A DNA stretch of 64,000 nt from NCBI GenBank assembly GCA_023078685.1, contig JALGAS010000001.1:4588001-4652000 (forward strand). Direction: 5' to 3'. Position 1 is the stretch's first letter, and the number at the start of each line of letters is the position of its first letter. The notes beneath the pieces are model-generated. The model did no database searches. It had not been told where the DNA came from and saw only the letters and a program-made list of their open reading frames with translations. The DNA is from Neopestalotiopsis rosae. Taxonomy: Eukaryota; Ascomycota; Sordariomycetes; Amphisphaeriales; Sporocadaceae. This document shows, in pieces, positions 46,319-57,224 of this stretch. A program made the position numbers and the translations under genes.

Positions 46319-47751
46319 CTAGTGATGATGTCCAAACTGCATCAGCAGAGGAAGCAGCATCCCTGCGACGGTCGCGATGGTGTCCCGCATTTGCGGTCGG
46401 GTCTGTTTCCTTGGTCCCATATTGGGGCTCTCTGCATAACCGTTGGAGTTGACGACATCGTGAGCGTGAGCCTCGCTGTCTTGCATTGCGTGCATCGCCA
46501 CGTACCTGCGACCATGAGTATTAGTTTTCGTCTGGAATGACCAACATGGAAACTCACAAGAATGTGCCTGCAGAAAACAGCAGCAGCATGCCAGTCCACC
46601 ACTGGTTCCACTCGCCGGCCTCGCCTCCATCTCCGCGTCCGCCCAGCAAGTTCACCAGAATGAAAGTAGCCCAAGCGCCGAATGGCGAGGCCAAGCTAAA
46701 AACAATCAGATGGCCCCTCGCTCCTCTTTTCGACAGTCCTTGCTTCAGAAGGACAGATGTCAAGCCAAAGGCGGCGGGAGCCTTGTGCACCATGATGGCA
46801 AGGAACACAATGAAGCCCAACTTCATGTCCGACCCGGCAGCGGAAGCGCCCATTGCAATACCGTCGGCGGCGGCATGAATAACGAGACCTGTCGTGGTGG
46901 CCAAGCTCCTCGATTGTCTGGGCGTTGGCGTCAGACTTCCCAAGAATCCTTCACTCTCCTCCTCGTCACCAGGCAGATTCGAAGCTCCCAGATTGCTCAA
47001 ACTGATGTGTCGCGGGGCCGGAGGAGGTGTAAAATTGTCCGAAGCATGGCGTGGCAAGCGGTCGATCAAGAACATGAGGACGAAGCCGAGTATCAATGAT
47101 AACCCGATATAAAAGGTAGGCACCACTTCAGGGGGTGCAGGGAGGTGCTCGGACGGCGTCTTCGTGGGCGGGTCATCCTCTCGTGGATCAACAGCGGCAC
47201 TGCTTGTAAAGGCGTCGGAATCGGGCACGATGACTGGTAGTGTCTGTTTCAATTGTTCGTCGGTTGCCCCAGTCTTGATCGTGTCGAGCTCGTAGTGATC
47301 GCCCGTCCAGTGCATCAAGGCATCGGTCAAGGCATCGGACCGTCCCACCAAAACGTCCTTCCGGGCTCCATGGGTGTGGCCCGCCCCCAACGACGCCTCC
47401 GAGATGGCGGAGATGCCCTCAGGTATGATGACAATCAACGATGTGCCGACAAGAATTCCGACTCCTATACTGGATAATAGACGCAGTTGCGATTGCGATA
47501 AGGACATGGATAATGGAAGTGCGCCAGCTAAAAAGGACCTGTTTGGACATTAGTTTTTCTTTTGCTCTTTTCGGACTTGATTTCGCTGGTTCGATCGAAC
47601 GAGAAAGCTTACGCTATAGCCATGACGGCCTGAAGGATGAAAGAGTTAGCATCATGACTTTGTCAATTACAGAGATTTGTGTTATCAGAATGAATGGTCG
47701 TGTGGTGGGAAGACTGACCGTCAAGGCGAGTAACAGCATCACTCCTGCCAT
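46319..47751 (-). CDS. ATX2: ZIP-family metal transporter, ZIP9/Atx2 type
   Basis: A Golgi or endomembrane transporter for zinc or manganese by family. Four exons fit: 47751-47719, 47629-47613, 47538-46558 and 46505-46319, for 405 aa. Exon 2 is only 17 nt. Joined, the first three give a first membrane helix MAGVMLLLALTAVMAIASFL followed by AGALPLSMSLSQSQLRLLSS and VGTSLIVIIPEGI, which matches ZIP9. A long loop with HTHGARK and an acidic stretch follows, then TFYIGLSLILGFVLMFLIDR. The metal-site helices are LVIHAAADGIAMGASAA and FLAIMVHKAPAAFGL, both intact. The last exon encodes a His-containing segment, HAMQDSEAHAHD, and a final hydrophobic stretch ending FGHHH. The subfamily is firm; the substrate metal is not shown by sequence. 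Confidence 0.9.
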
Positions 47752-49315
47752 GGTGGCTTCTTGACCTCGCGTACGTAGCTTGAGCTTTCAGCGTTCAATT
47801 CCAAAGGTGTCTGCGCTACGAAGACATGGGCAGATGGCGATGCCCTAGTCTAGAGAATGTAGCAAGCCCCCGACGAATGGAGGATATATCCCGTTAGGAT
47901 CGATGAGAAGGGAGAGGTGCAAGAAGTTGCGCGCAGTGGGCCGATTCCCAACGTTGACGATTGCCTGTCTCTTGCCAAAGCAAAATGGCAGATGGATATG
48001 TCTGGCTTGGACCATCAAATCAATTGCTTGGCTGGAAACTGGCCCAGGTGGCTGTCAATGCTTTGTTAGCGTGAGCTACCTCCCGAGTACATTGCCAATG
48101 TACCCTCTAGGTGCAGCACCGATCCACCAACGAACCCCTGTCACATTCCACACGACCCCTGACCAATCGCCATAAGTCACGTCACTGCCGCTGAGCCGTT
48201 CACTCATAGTAGAGACGGAATCACCATTATCGGTACCACGGCACCAGATATCTCTGGTGTTCTATGCTTAGAGGACTGATCTAAGATGCCTATCTTCAAA
48301 CTCACAGCTAAACTCTCTATTCACCAGAGCCTAGAACTTTTCGAAGAAGGGTCATATCAACACACCTAGTCTACATATTTGCTTCGTATATTTACGCCCA
48401 TTGTCATGGCTCTCAGAATCTATTTGACATAGGTTGACATCAATCATGTATGTCAGGGCATAACTGAACAGTGTGCTTTCCTCAAAGACCCCCAAGACCG
48501 AACTCAATTATACTAGAGAGAAGCTGTCACATCGTCTGAGTGCAACATCTCAGGGCTGACTTGCATCCAAATGCAATATAATATGCGAATCAAGACAACA
48601 CGCACCTGCTTTTGCAGTTCGATATCTCTTGACTCTACGATATCATGGCTGGTCGCTGGGTGCAGCAAAATGTGTGATCGCTGCTGTCTTTTCATATGTC
48701 GGTACATCTTAATGGGTAATACTTGATCCCAGTAGAATGTTTCCTAAATGTGAAGACTTACAAAGAAATCTGGACAGTGATCATGTCTTTGAGACGATGA
48801 ATTCTTGCCCCATATTTGAGCAATCACACTACGGCACAAGTCGTCACCTAAGGGCTATCAAGAATTAGAGAGCGACCAAGCGAACGAACGGACTATCTGA
48901 CAAAAATGACGTACAAGAGCTGTTCACTACAGAACACCCGACTTATGTAGGTTGAGCTTCCTAGTCGAGCGACCGATCAGGTACGAAAACATTTACCAAT
49001 TGAAGGGTCCCATCAATCGGTCCCTGGTGCCGTCGCTAAGAAATTGTGGCCCGTGCTTGCCGTCTGCCCCATCAACTTAGTGAGACGCGCCTAAGGACAC
49101 TGCAGCGGCGCGTTCAAGTTATCGCGTTTAATTGATTTCGCATAAAGCTGTCTTGAAGCTCACCACATCAACTTTTACATTCAATCACCAAGTAAAAGCA
49201 TCGTCAGGGTCCAGACACCTGCGCCGACCGAGAAAATCTGTCGCATTCTCAATTCGACCCCAAACAGAAACACAGCGCATTCCTGGTAACAGGACTGCCA
49301 CAAACGCTGCTTACC
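47752..49315. promoter_or_regulatory. Divergent promoter region between ZIP gene and HAT1
   Basis: About 1.56 kb lies between two divergent start codons. No protein-like frame, repeat or RNA gene is supported. Confidence 0.45.
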
Positions 49316-50948
49316 ATGGCGAGCGACGAAGAGTGTATGCGACACCTCCAACACACACCCGAGACCTTGTCATTGCCCACTGACTAACATCGCCACAGGG
49401 ATCGTCGATGCCAATGAGGCTTTCAACATCTCGTTGGTGCGCTCCCGCGAATCGGGCCTCGAAAAGATCGAGTCTTTCCACCCCACCTTCTCGTATCCCA
49501 TCTTCGGCGAGCAAGAGCAAATCTTTGGCTACAAGGGCCTGAAGATCAACCTGCAATTTAATGCTAGCGATGTGCGACCGCAACTATCGGTTTCATCAAC
49601 CAAGAAGTTCCAGACTCTCGGCGAGGCCGAGGCACTCGATATCAACAGCACTCTGAAGGAATTCCTGCCTGGAGGTACGTACCATTTCCCACATCAGCCT
49701 TTCCATGTCTGGCGCTGACTGGGCGCAGTCGCTTTTCAAAGCAAGAAGGACTTTGAAGCTGCCGTCAAGGCACTACCCGCAGACTGGACACCCCCCGGTG
49801 AACTCATCAAGACATTCGAGCGCGACGGCGAAACCTACGAAGTCTGGAAGGGCAATCTTGCAGATCAAGCCGTGAAGCAGTTGGTTAAGCGCCTCCAGAT
49901 TCTGGTCTTGCTCTATATCGAAGGCGGATCATACATTGGCGAGGACGCCGACGGCAATGACGAACCCGAGTACTCTCTTGCACGATGGGACGTGTATTTT
50001 CTCTACAAGAAGCAGATCACTGATGGCGGACTCACCGATTATACCTTCCAAGGCTATTCTACTGTGTACAACTTCTGGCTGTTTGAGGCTCTGACGCCCC
50101 CATCGACCCCGCCAAAGCTTCTCGAGCCCAAGGTAGATCAGTCATGGGAGCTACCCCAAGGAGATTTGCCATATTCGCAGATTCCTCACCGCGCTCGGAT
50201 ATCACAATTCGTTATCCTTCCTCCTTTTCAAGGCAAAGGTTGTGGCGCCATGCTGTACAGCACCATCTTTGAAACCGAGCTCAAGGACACCATGACCAAG
50301 GAGGTGACGGTCGAGGACCCCAATGAAGCCTTCGATCTCCTCCGCGATCTCTGCGACATGAAGTATCTCCGCGCAAACGTTCCGGAGTTTGCAGAACTGT
50401 CTATCACCCCCGACATTTCTATCCCCCAGAAGGGTGGTATTTTACACCACAATCTGCAAATCACACACGCAAACAGTGCCATTTCTCCAAAGGCCATAGT
50501 CGACATTGATGTCCTCGATACCATCCGCAAGAAGACGAAGATTGCTCCTAGGCAGTTTCACCGTCTCGTCGAAATGCACTTAATGTCGAAACTGCCTCTT
50601 TCTGTGCGTCCAGTCCCAGAGTCGACAAACGAAAGCATGGACCCGCCCAAGACCGGCAAAGCATCAGAAGCAGACAAGAACGCCTACACGCAATGGCGTC
50701 TCTTGTTGAAGCAGCGATTGTACCGTCGCAATGTGGGAGTCTTGGCCGAATTCGAGACGACGGAGCGAATTATCAAGCTGAATGAAACCTTGGAGAACGT
50801 GGAATGGGAGTACGCCCGTATTCTCGAGAGACTGAATGCCGCCAGACCCGGCAAGCAGATTGATGAGGGCACGACGGATGCAAAGGGAAAGAGAAAGGCT
50901 AGTGACGAAGAGAACGGCGAGCCTTCCTCGAAGAAGACAAAGGTGTAA
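49316..50948 (+). CDS. HAT1: Histone acetyltransferase type B catalytic subunit
   Basis: It acetylates newly made histone H4 (Lys5 and Lys12) before deposition, with the partner Hat2. Three exons, 49316-49334, 49399-49674 and 49729-50948, give 504 aa; exon 1 is just 19 nt, and intron 1 carries a TGACTAAC branch site. The HAT1 N-terminal domain is recognisable in SFHPTFSYPIFGEQEQIFGY and LQFNASDVRPQLSV. The acetyl-CoA site of the GNAT fold is RISQFVILPPFQGKGCGAML (near residue 266), with the Q-x-x-G-x-G core. EVTVEDPNEAFDLLRDLCD is also conserved. The C-terminus has a basic nuclear-signal type tail (KGKRKASDEENGEPSSKK). Confidence 0.95.
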
Positions 50949-51501
50949 GCGATGTGTGAGATGTCTCCCAACGCTACATTGTACAACCGATGGAATCTGA
51001 CTAGCGTCTGTTGCGGTCAGTAGGTGAACGCGCCTCGGGAGTGTTCCCTGATTCTACGATATCGGACAGAACGGCGAAGGAGAAAACTGACTGAAAAATA
51101 ACAGAGCTTTTAAGGATAAAAAAGCTTTGATCCGGTCACATCAACCTGGTTGCATTCCAGTTGCGATGACCCCCAGTTTACATACCCCTTGATTCAGTTA
51201 TGGACAAAAGACTCCATATGTAGTAATACGAGAATCTGTTACATACGCACATTGAAGCCACACTTCACGTCCCTGGATATACAGGGATCGTAGTCGCAGG
51301 GCGTATCGCTTCTAATATCCAGTCTAAGTTATATACGGTCTATGGCTTCTAGTAGATTGGCACTAACTGAACCACCCACCACTCGAAAGGATGAATGTCA
51401 TCAGTAGTGAACAATCAGAGAGATGTATGTTTCTCGTGAATCCAAGGCAATACAAATCCCCTCTACTCCCCTTTGACACGATCCAACAACCAAATAAGTA
51501 G
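50949..51501. other. Convergent intergenic region
   Basis: About 550 bp lies between HAT1 and the pyrroline-5-carboxylate reductase stop codon. It should contain both 3' UTRs. Nothing else is recognisable. Confidence 0.45.
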
Positions 51502-52873
51502 CTACTCCCAACCATTCACGTGATGTCCGCCGTGCCTCCTTGTGCCGTTGACACCAGTCTCGCCACGGCCAAGGGCACTGGCGATGCAGGATGACTCTCT
51601 TACCGCTCTGCTCACTGCACCCCGGACGCCACCCTCTTCGAGGACGAGCAGGCCACCGATTGTGCAGCCACCGGGCGTGGCCACCTTGTCCCTCACGGAA
51701 GCCGGGTGCTCGCCAGCCAACACCATGGCTGCAGTACCGCGCATGGACTGGGCGGCCATGCGGGTAGCCTCGTCGCGCGGCAGGCCCATGGCCACGGCGC
51801 CGTCAATGGCGGCCTCGAGCACGAGGGAGAAGAAGGCGGGAGCGGATCCGACGAGGGCGGTGGAGGCGTCCATGCTGTGGACGGGCAGGTAGACGACGTC
51901 TCCGATGCGGCGGAAGATCCAGGTGACCAGGGTGGCGACCTGGGGCGGCGGCGGCACGTTGCTGTCGGCGATGACGGTCATGCCCTCGCCGATGACGCTG
52001 GCCGTGTTGGCCAGGGCGCGGATGATCTGGACGCGGTTCTTGTCGCCGTCCACGGCGTCGGCGTCGGCCACCGAGGTCGGCTCGGACGCCGTCAGGATGC
52101 CCTCAATGTGGGACACTGTGATGCCGGCACAAATGCTGATCAACAGCTTGCCGTGAAGGGCCTTGGCCATGCCCGGCTCCGAGAGAATGGGCTTGATGGC
52201 ATGGGGCTTGCAGGCCAACAAGATGATCTCGGATCTAAGCGGGAAAACGTGTTAGCCCATTCTCTCTCCATCGCCAATGCACTTTTGAGAGGTTGGTCGA
52301 GGTCACTCGATAACCTGCACCATGAGACTTGAGTTTCTGACTGCTGACTGCAGGCACATGTTGTGCAAGGGTTCCCCCTTCAGTGACAGGCGCCGTCCTT
52401 GCCGTGCATCAGGCTAAGGCAAGACACTTCGCATTTCGTGGAACAAGGCCAAAAAGCGATACAAGCAATCGGTAACTTTTTTATCATCAAGGATTCGAGC
52501 ATACCTCTGTACAGCTGCAACATTGTCCTTCTGCACCACCTTGACGCACGAAGTGTGCTGCCAAAGCTCCTTCTTCACCCGCTTGGCCGTGGCCGGGGTA
52601 CGGACACAGGCAATGAATCGGGTAGGCAAACTGGACGGAACCTCTTCAGCGGGAGCCGAAGGGTCGGACTGAAGCGGCCTCGGACCGCGCAGAGAGTTCA
52701 GAGAAGCCAGGATGCCAGAGAGGATGGCAATGCCCATGTTGCCTGTTTCCAAGAAAATTCATGTTAGGTGATGTCAAAATGTCATGGTGCTTTTGCGAAA
52801 CCAGCTTGCAGCCTTATCTGACCGCAACTGTATCGTTTTGTGAAAAAGGCGTACCGCATCCAAGCACCGCCAT
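51502..52873 (-). CDS. PRO3: Pyrroline-5-carboxylate reductase
   Basis: It catalyses the last step of proline synthesis, reducing pyrroline-5-carboxylate with NAD(P)H. Three exons, 52873-52855, 52742-52505 and 52234-51502, give 329 aa. Exon 1 has only 19 nt, and the dinucleotide-binding motif is split across the first intron (MAVLGCGNMGIAILSG). LPTRFIACVRTPATAKRV, IILLACKPHAIKPIL and LLISICAGITVSHIE follow, and the C-terminal dimerisation domain has ALVGSAPAFFSLVLEAAIDG, ATRMAAQSMRGTAAMV and VATPGGCTIGGLLVLEEGG, which hold the substrate. The second intron is long (270 nt). A Gly- and His-rich tail (TRRHGGHHVNGWE) follows. It is divergent from the Ctk3 gene. Confidence 0.95.
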
Positions 52874-53514
52874 TGTGAGCTCTCCGCCCTCATTTGGGTG
52901 TGACGGTAATGCCAGCATTTTGAATATTTGATAGATATCTCAAAAATTGAGGCTTGTATAAGTGGTAGATGGTTGTAAATGCAGGATAATAGGGGAAAGG
53001 AGAAGAAACAGATTTTAAGGTTCTCTACTGTGTAGAAATAGTAGTAGAAAAAAGAGCGCCAAGAGCTTGGGCCTTGACAGCCAACGACTATTTTCCTTCG
53101 TACTTCGTATGCGACGACAGAAATATCCCTTAAACGGCGGGGACAAGAGTCAATCAAAGCTTCTAGTAAAAAAAAGGAGGACCTTGGGACCCGCTTCGAC
53201 GCCAGGAACCAAACTTCTTCTTTGAACTTTGCGCGCTCTGGAATTACTGCACAACTGCAGACAGGTCAATAGGTACCTGAGAAAGCTTCCTGAACAATTG
53301 CAACAATTTTCAATCCAGTTCATCCCATTCAATGAACGGTACCCCGCGATTTCCATTCGACTCCGTCCGAAATCGCATAAACCTCGAGAGCAATTGTGTT
53401 GAGTCTAACCATCTTACGTACTACATTCAGCCCGAAACCGCCTAGCGTTTGCTTTGCAACATCATAAGCGGTACATCGACCTCGAAGACTCTAGCGCCCA
53501 CACTGCCGGACCAA
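52874..53514. promoter_or_regulatory. Divergent promoter region between PRO3 and CTK3
   Basis: About 640 bp lies between two start codons. It has an A- and T-rich centre (52990-53060) and nothing recognisable as a gene. Confidence 0.45.
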
Positions 53515-55396
53515 ATGGGCGCCCGCCGATACCAGGGGCATAGCAGGCCCCGCGGCAGCTGGAGGGGTGGCCGTGGTGCACGGTTGGCGGATCGGCGTCA
53601 GGCTCTTGCCCGTAGACGCGACAGCGACAGCGACCGTGTGGGGTCGCCGTTGTCGATTCGGCAGGGTTCACCAGAGGGTAGCAGCTACCATCTTCGCGAC
53701 AAACCTCGCGACGAACTTGACGACGACGAAAAACGTGCGCGCAGCACAAGCAGCTTGGTGTCACTATCCAACGATTACAGCATTCCCAGTGACAAGGAGA
53801 ACGACATCGACTTGAGCAGCGCCCAAGAGTATTCGTACGACGAGTATCAGCTACGTGCCAAGCACAATCTCACTCGTGCTGCCAATGACAGCCTCAAACA
53901 ACAATTTCTCCCAGCTACCGTCTTGAGCGAGTTCACCCAAGGCAATCGACAAGCCTCTCCCATCCCATACAGTCGCAATTGGGACGTCTACCGGGGCGCG
54001 CCATCGCATCGACAGCACAAGGCCACTTTCAAGAATTGCAAGACTAATTATACTCCAAATAATCGTGGTCGCAAACGCAAGTTTCACGACGGCTCATGGT
54101 CCAAGTCTCGGGCAAGCTCTCGAGTCAATTCCCACGGCAGATTTCGCCCCACATCCACCCTCAGAAGATTCAGTCCTGCAGAGACTCTTGTTGAACAGCC
54201 AGAGGAAGCTGCTTCCAATTCGTCCGACTGTAACAACAGCAAAGACGAAGACGAAGACGGGGACGACGAAGAAGAAGAAGAAGAGCATCTCATCCCCCTC
54301 AGCGCCGCCCTCGCATCACTGCGTTCTACACAAGCTGCCTTTTGGAGCGTTCTCAACATCAAAAACTGGGCAAAGGCCCCCGAAATAGTTGAACAGGACA
54401 GAAGACGTAGACTCTTGGAAGCCTACGATCTAAAAATGGCCGATCCTTTTGAGGTTCGTATGCGCTTCAGCGGCCAGTTGCAGCACCTTAATGCGAGTGT
54501 GGTCTCAGCCCAGAAGGCTGCTCAGTACGCCATGAAGCATCGTGACATGAGCGAGGACTTGCACAGCTGTATCTTGGAGCAGCTGGAAAAGGTGTGTCTT
54601 TGTGGGCAGATTGGATCTTGGAGTACCAGTATTGGAGAACAATCGCTGACCATTTTTAAATATGCAGAACTCCATGAATACCCGAGCCAACATCATGTAT
54701 TTCATTGAACCTTTCCTCGAACTGGCCGAGAAGGAGCGGAATGGCAACGACTACATTAGGAGAATGCAGCGTGACATTATTCGCGTTGTCGATGCAGTTT
54801 GTCCTGAAGACGGATCTGGCGCTGCCAACGTAAAGGTTGTTCGTAAGGTCCTGCGCGGCCTCATGGGCAAGGGCTTTCTTCTTGAGCAGACAGTAGAAGA
54901 GATTGAGGAATGTCTCAAGGATCGTGCTGCTGCAAGTCATGCAGATATGGGATTTTCAAGTCCCGTCAACGGCGCGGCAGAGAGCGCAGCGCAAAGCACT
55001 GACACTAGAACCACGACAGCTGTTGCTGACGCAAATGTCCCAAAGGCCAAACCCGCTAAGCTCGAGAAGCGTCAGATTGAACAGCGCATTGAGGAGGATC
55101 GTGAGCGCCACAAGAAGATGCGTGAGAACATGTGGGTTACCCCAAAGGACCCAGAGGAAAAGCTACGCAAGCTGTGGGACGAAGTAAGCGAATGCGGCGA
55201 GGATGATGATCGCCTAGGCCAGGAGGACGAAGATGAGTGTGTCGAGCTCACAGGCACTGGACTCGACCAAGCCGCCCGCAAGAGAGAGTATCTCGCCAAG
55301 GAGGAGGCGAAGAAGAGGCCTCATGCCAGGACTCAGAATGGCTCCACCACAGACGCAGAGGGCGATGTTCGGATGAATGGAAACCATTCACGATAG
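53515..55396 (+). CDS. CTK3: CTD kinase subunit gamma (Ctk3) with a long N-terminal extension
   Basis: Ctk3 is the regulatory subunit of the CTDK-I kinase that phosphorylates Ser2 of the RNA polymerase II tail. Exons 53515-54591 and 54668-55396 give 601 aa. The Ctk3 part begins at an internal ATG at 54436 (MADPFEVRMRFSGQLQHLNA), the usual start of the family, and has SEDLHSCILEQLEK, joined by the intron to NSMNTRANIMYFIEPFLELA, then helices with RMQRDIIRVVDAVCP and KVVRKVLRGLMGKGFLLEQ. The first 307 codons upstream are in the same frame without a stop: RG-rich, then Ser/Arg/Asp-rich, then an acidic run (about residues 245-258) and a helix FWSVLNIKNWAKAPEIVEQD. Alternative start at 54436 would give 294 aa. 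The ATG at 53515 is the first one in frame. Confidence 0.88.
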
Positions 55397-56128
55397 AAGC
55401 GTAAGGACTCGCCCCCACCAGCCATTGCGACATCTCAAACGGCGTCGGGAGCAAGGTTTTCTCGTCGTATACGGCGGGCTCGAGCAAAAGAGAGAGAGCA
55501 ACAGCAAAGCGCGAAAAAATGAGAGAAGATAAAAGGCTGAAAACAATGGCCGAGACAGCAGCATAGGGGACGTGAATTGTATCGTCCTCGTTGTTGAAAA
55601 GCATTTACAGGTGTTTATGGCAGCACAGGAAACGAAAAGTAACTAAGAGGGACATTGCAATGGCGTTCAAGAAGCTTCTTTTTGCGAATCAGAAGCGGCT
55701 CGGGATAATGCTCTTGCACAGCAACAAATAAGGCTGACGATGAGAAAAATCCTCACGCGCGTGTCTGGTTCAATTGTAGGGATTATAAACTGGAGTATGG
55801 TTTTCAGATGAGTTGGCCGTGGTTGGCTAATATGCGATTCACTTGGCAATTGCGCAACGATACCCATAGCAGGATAAGTAGACTTTGACTGTATTTGCAT
55901 AAAAAGCGTTTTCTCCCTAATGTGTCGATTGAGATGCCAAGATCTTTGTGTGTATTGTTACAGTGTGGTTAGGTACATGCATGTACATTTCTCCCTTTTC
56001 TATAGTTGTCTTTTTATATCCTACCCCCTAAACCATGAGCGGATTTCGTAGACAGTACACATAACCATGCCTTATGGTACACATATCCGGCGAACCGGAT
56101 TGCCTCGTTTCAGAGAAACAGCGGGCAT
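55397..56128. other. Convergent intergenic region
   Basis: About 730 bp lies between CTK3 and the L7/L12 stop codon. No gene or repeat is supported. Confidence 0.45.
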
Positions 56129-56836
56129 TTATTCCATGGTGACGACAGCGCCGAGCTCCTTGAGCGTGGCCATGATCTTCTCGGCCTCCTCCTTGGGTAC
56201 ACTGTCCTTCAGCGTCTTGGGCGCGCTCTCGACAAACTTCTTGCTGTCTACCAGCGAAAGGCCAAGGAGACCCTTCACCTCCTTGATGATCTTGGCCTTG
56301 GCGCCGGCGTCAAAGGACTGCAGCTTGATGGCAAACAGAGTCTTCTCCTGGGCAGCGGGAGCGGGCTCATCGGCCTCCTCTGCAGCGGCCGCTGGTGCTG
56401 CGGCAGGAGCTGCGGCAAAACCTCCAACGGGGAGATCAGGGATGTTGAGGCGTGACTGCAGCAAGTCTTGTTAGTACATAGTCCCTGCTCGGAGTGCATT
56501 GATGGGAAAGTTGTGTAGAAATCGATGGAGCCGATTCCGAATGTCGGGAGCGCGTGCTCAAGTCACGGCCCCCGACAATCGAGGGGACTTGGCGCATCAT
56601 ATATACGGTGCTGAGCATTTCGAACCTACCTTGAGCGAAGAGACAAGGTCGGCAGTCTCGAGCAGGGTCAATTGGCTGATCTGGTCGACAATGGTGGCGA
56701 TCTTGGGGTTGGTCGAGACGGCAGCCTCTGTAGATTCACACCTCCTCTGGATGAAAGATGTGGAAGGGCGGAGGGAGCTTCGGACTCGGATGGAGCGAGC
56801 GCAGCTGCGAGCTGCTATTCTGCACGGCGACGACAT
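56129..56836 (-). CDS. MRPL12: Mitochondrial ribosomal protein L7/L12
   Basis: This stalk protein of the large mitochondrial ribosomal subunit recruits translation factors. Exons 56836-56630 and 56455-56129 give 177 aa. The start at 56836 gives a presequence (MSSPCRIAARSCARSIRVRS) with a possible cleavage region near QRRCES. The N-terminal dimerisation region (IATIVDQISQLTLLETADLV) runs across the intron, followed by an Ala/Pro hinge (FAAAPAAAPAAAAEEADEP) and the C-terminal domain KTLFAIKLQSFDAGAKAKII, KEVKGLLGLSLVDSKKFVES and PKEEAEKIMATLKELGAVV. All parts are typical of bL12. The intron is 174 nt with a TACTAAC-like branch site. It is divergent from MDN1 across 388 bp. Confidence 0.95.
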
Positions 56837-57224
56837 GGTGGCTAGTTGGGACGGGCTGAATTGTGGAATACAATACGCAACTGGTTCGGACACCCTTGGG
56901 ACTTAAAGCTTCGCGATGACTTCGAAATTTGAGCTGCCCCGGCCCATGCACGCTGGAACACGGAACGCGGGCCCACTAACGCTCAGCGGCCCGACGAATC
57001 ACCGCCAACCATTACTCTTGGGCTCTGACCGCCTGCAGATCAGGGAGGGTCGCCCTTGCCCATAAACTTTTTGGGTCCAGCGCGGCAGAAAAAAGTTATC
57101 GATAGCGAGTCGCATTGGCGGGCAGAAGGCAAAGTCGCAGGGCCTATTGATAGTACATATTTTCCCAGAGTGAAGATTATTTCACCATACAAACGGGCGC
57201 ATCTCGAGCGCATCTGCGGCAGCC
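56837..57224. promoter_or_regulatory. Divergent promoter between MRPL12 and MDN1
   Basis: A 388-bp gap between two start codons. It should drive both a mitochondrial ribosomal protein and a cytosolic ribosome-assembly factor. No repeated motif stands out. Confidence 0.5.
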
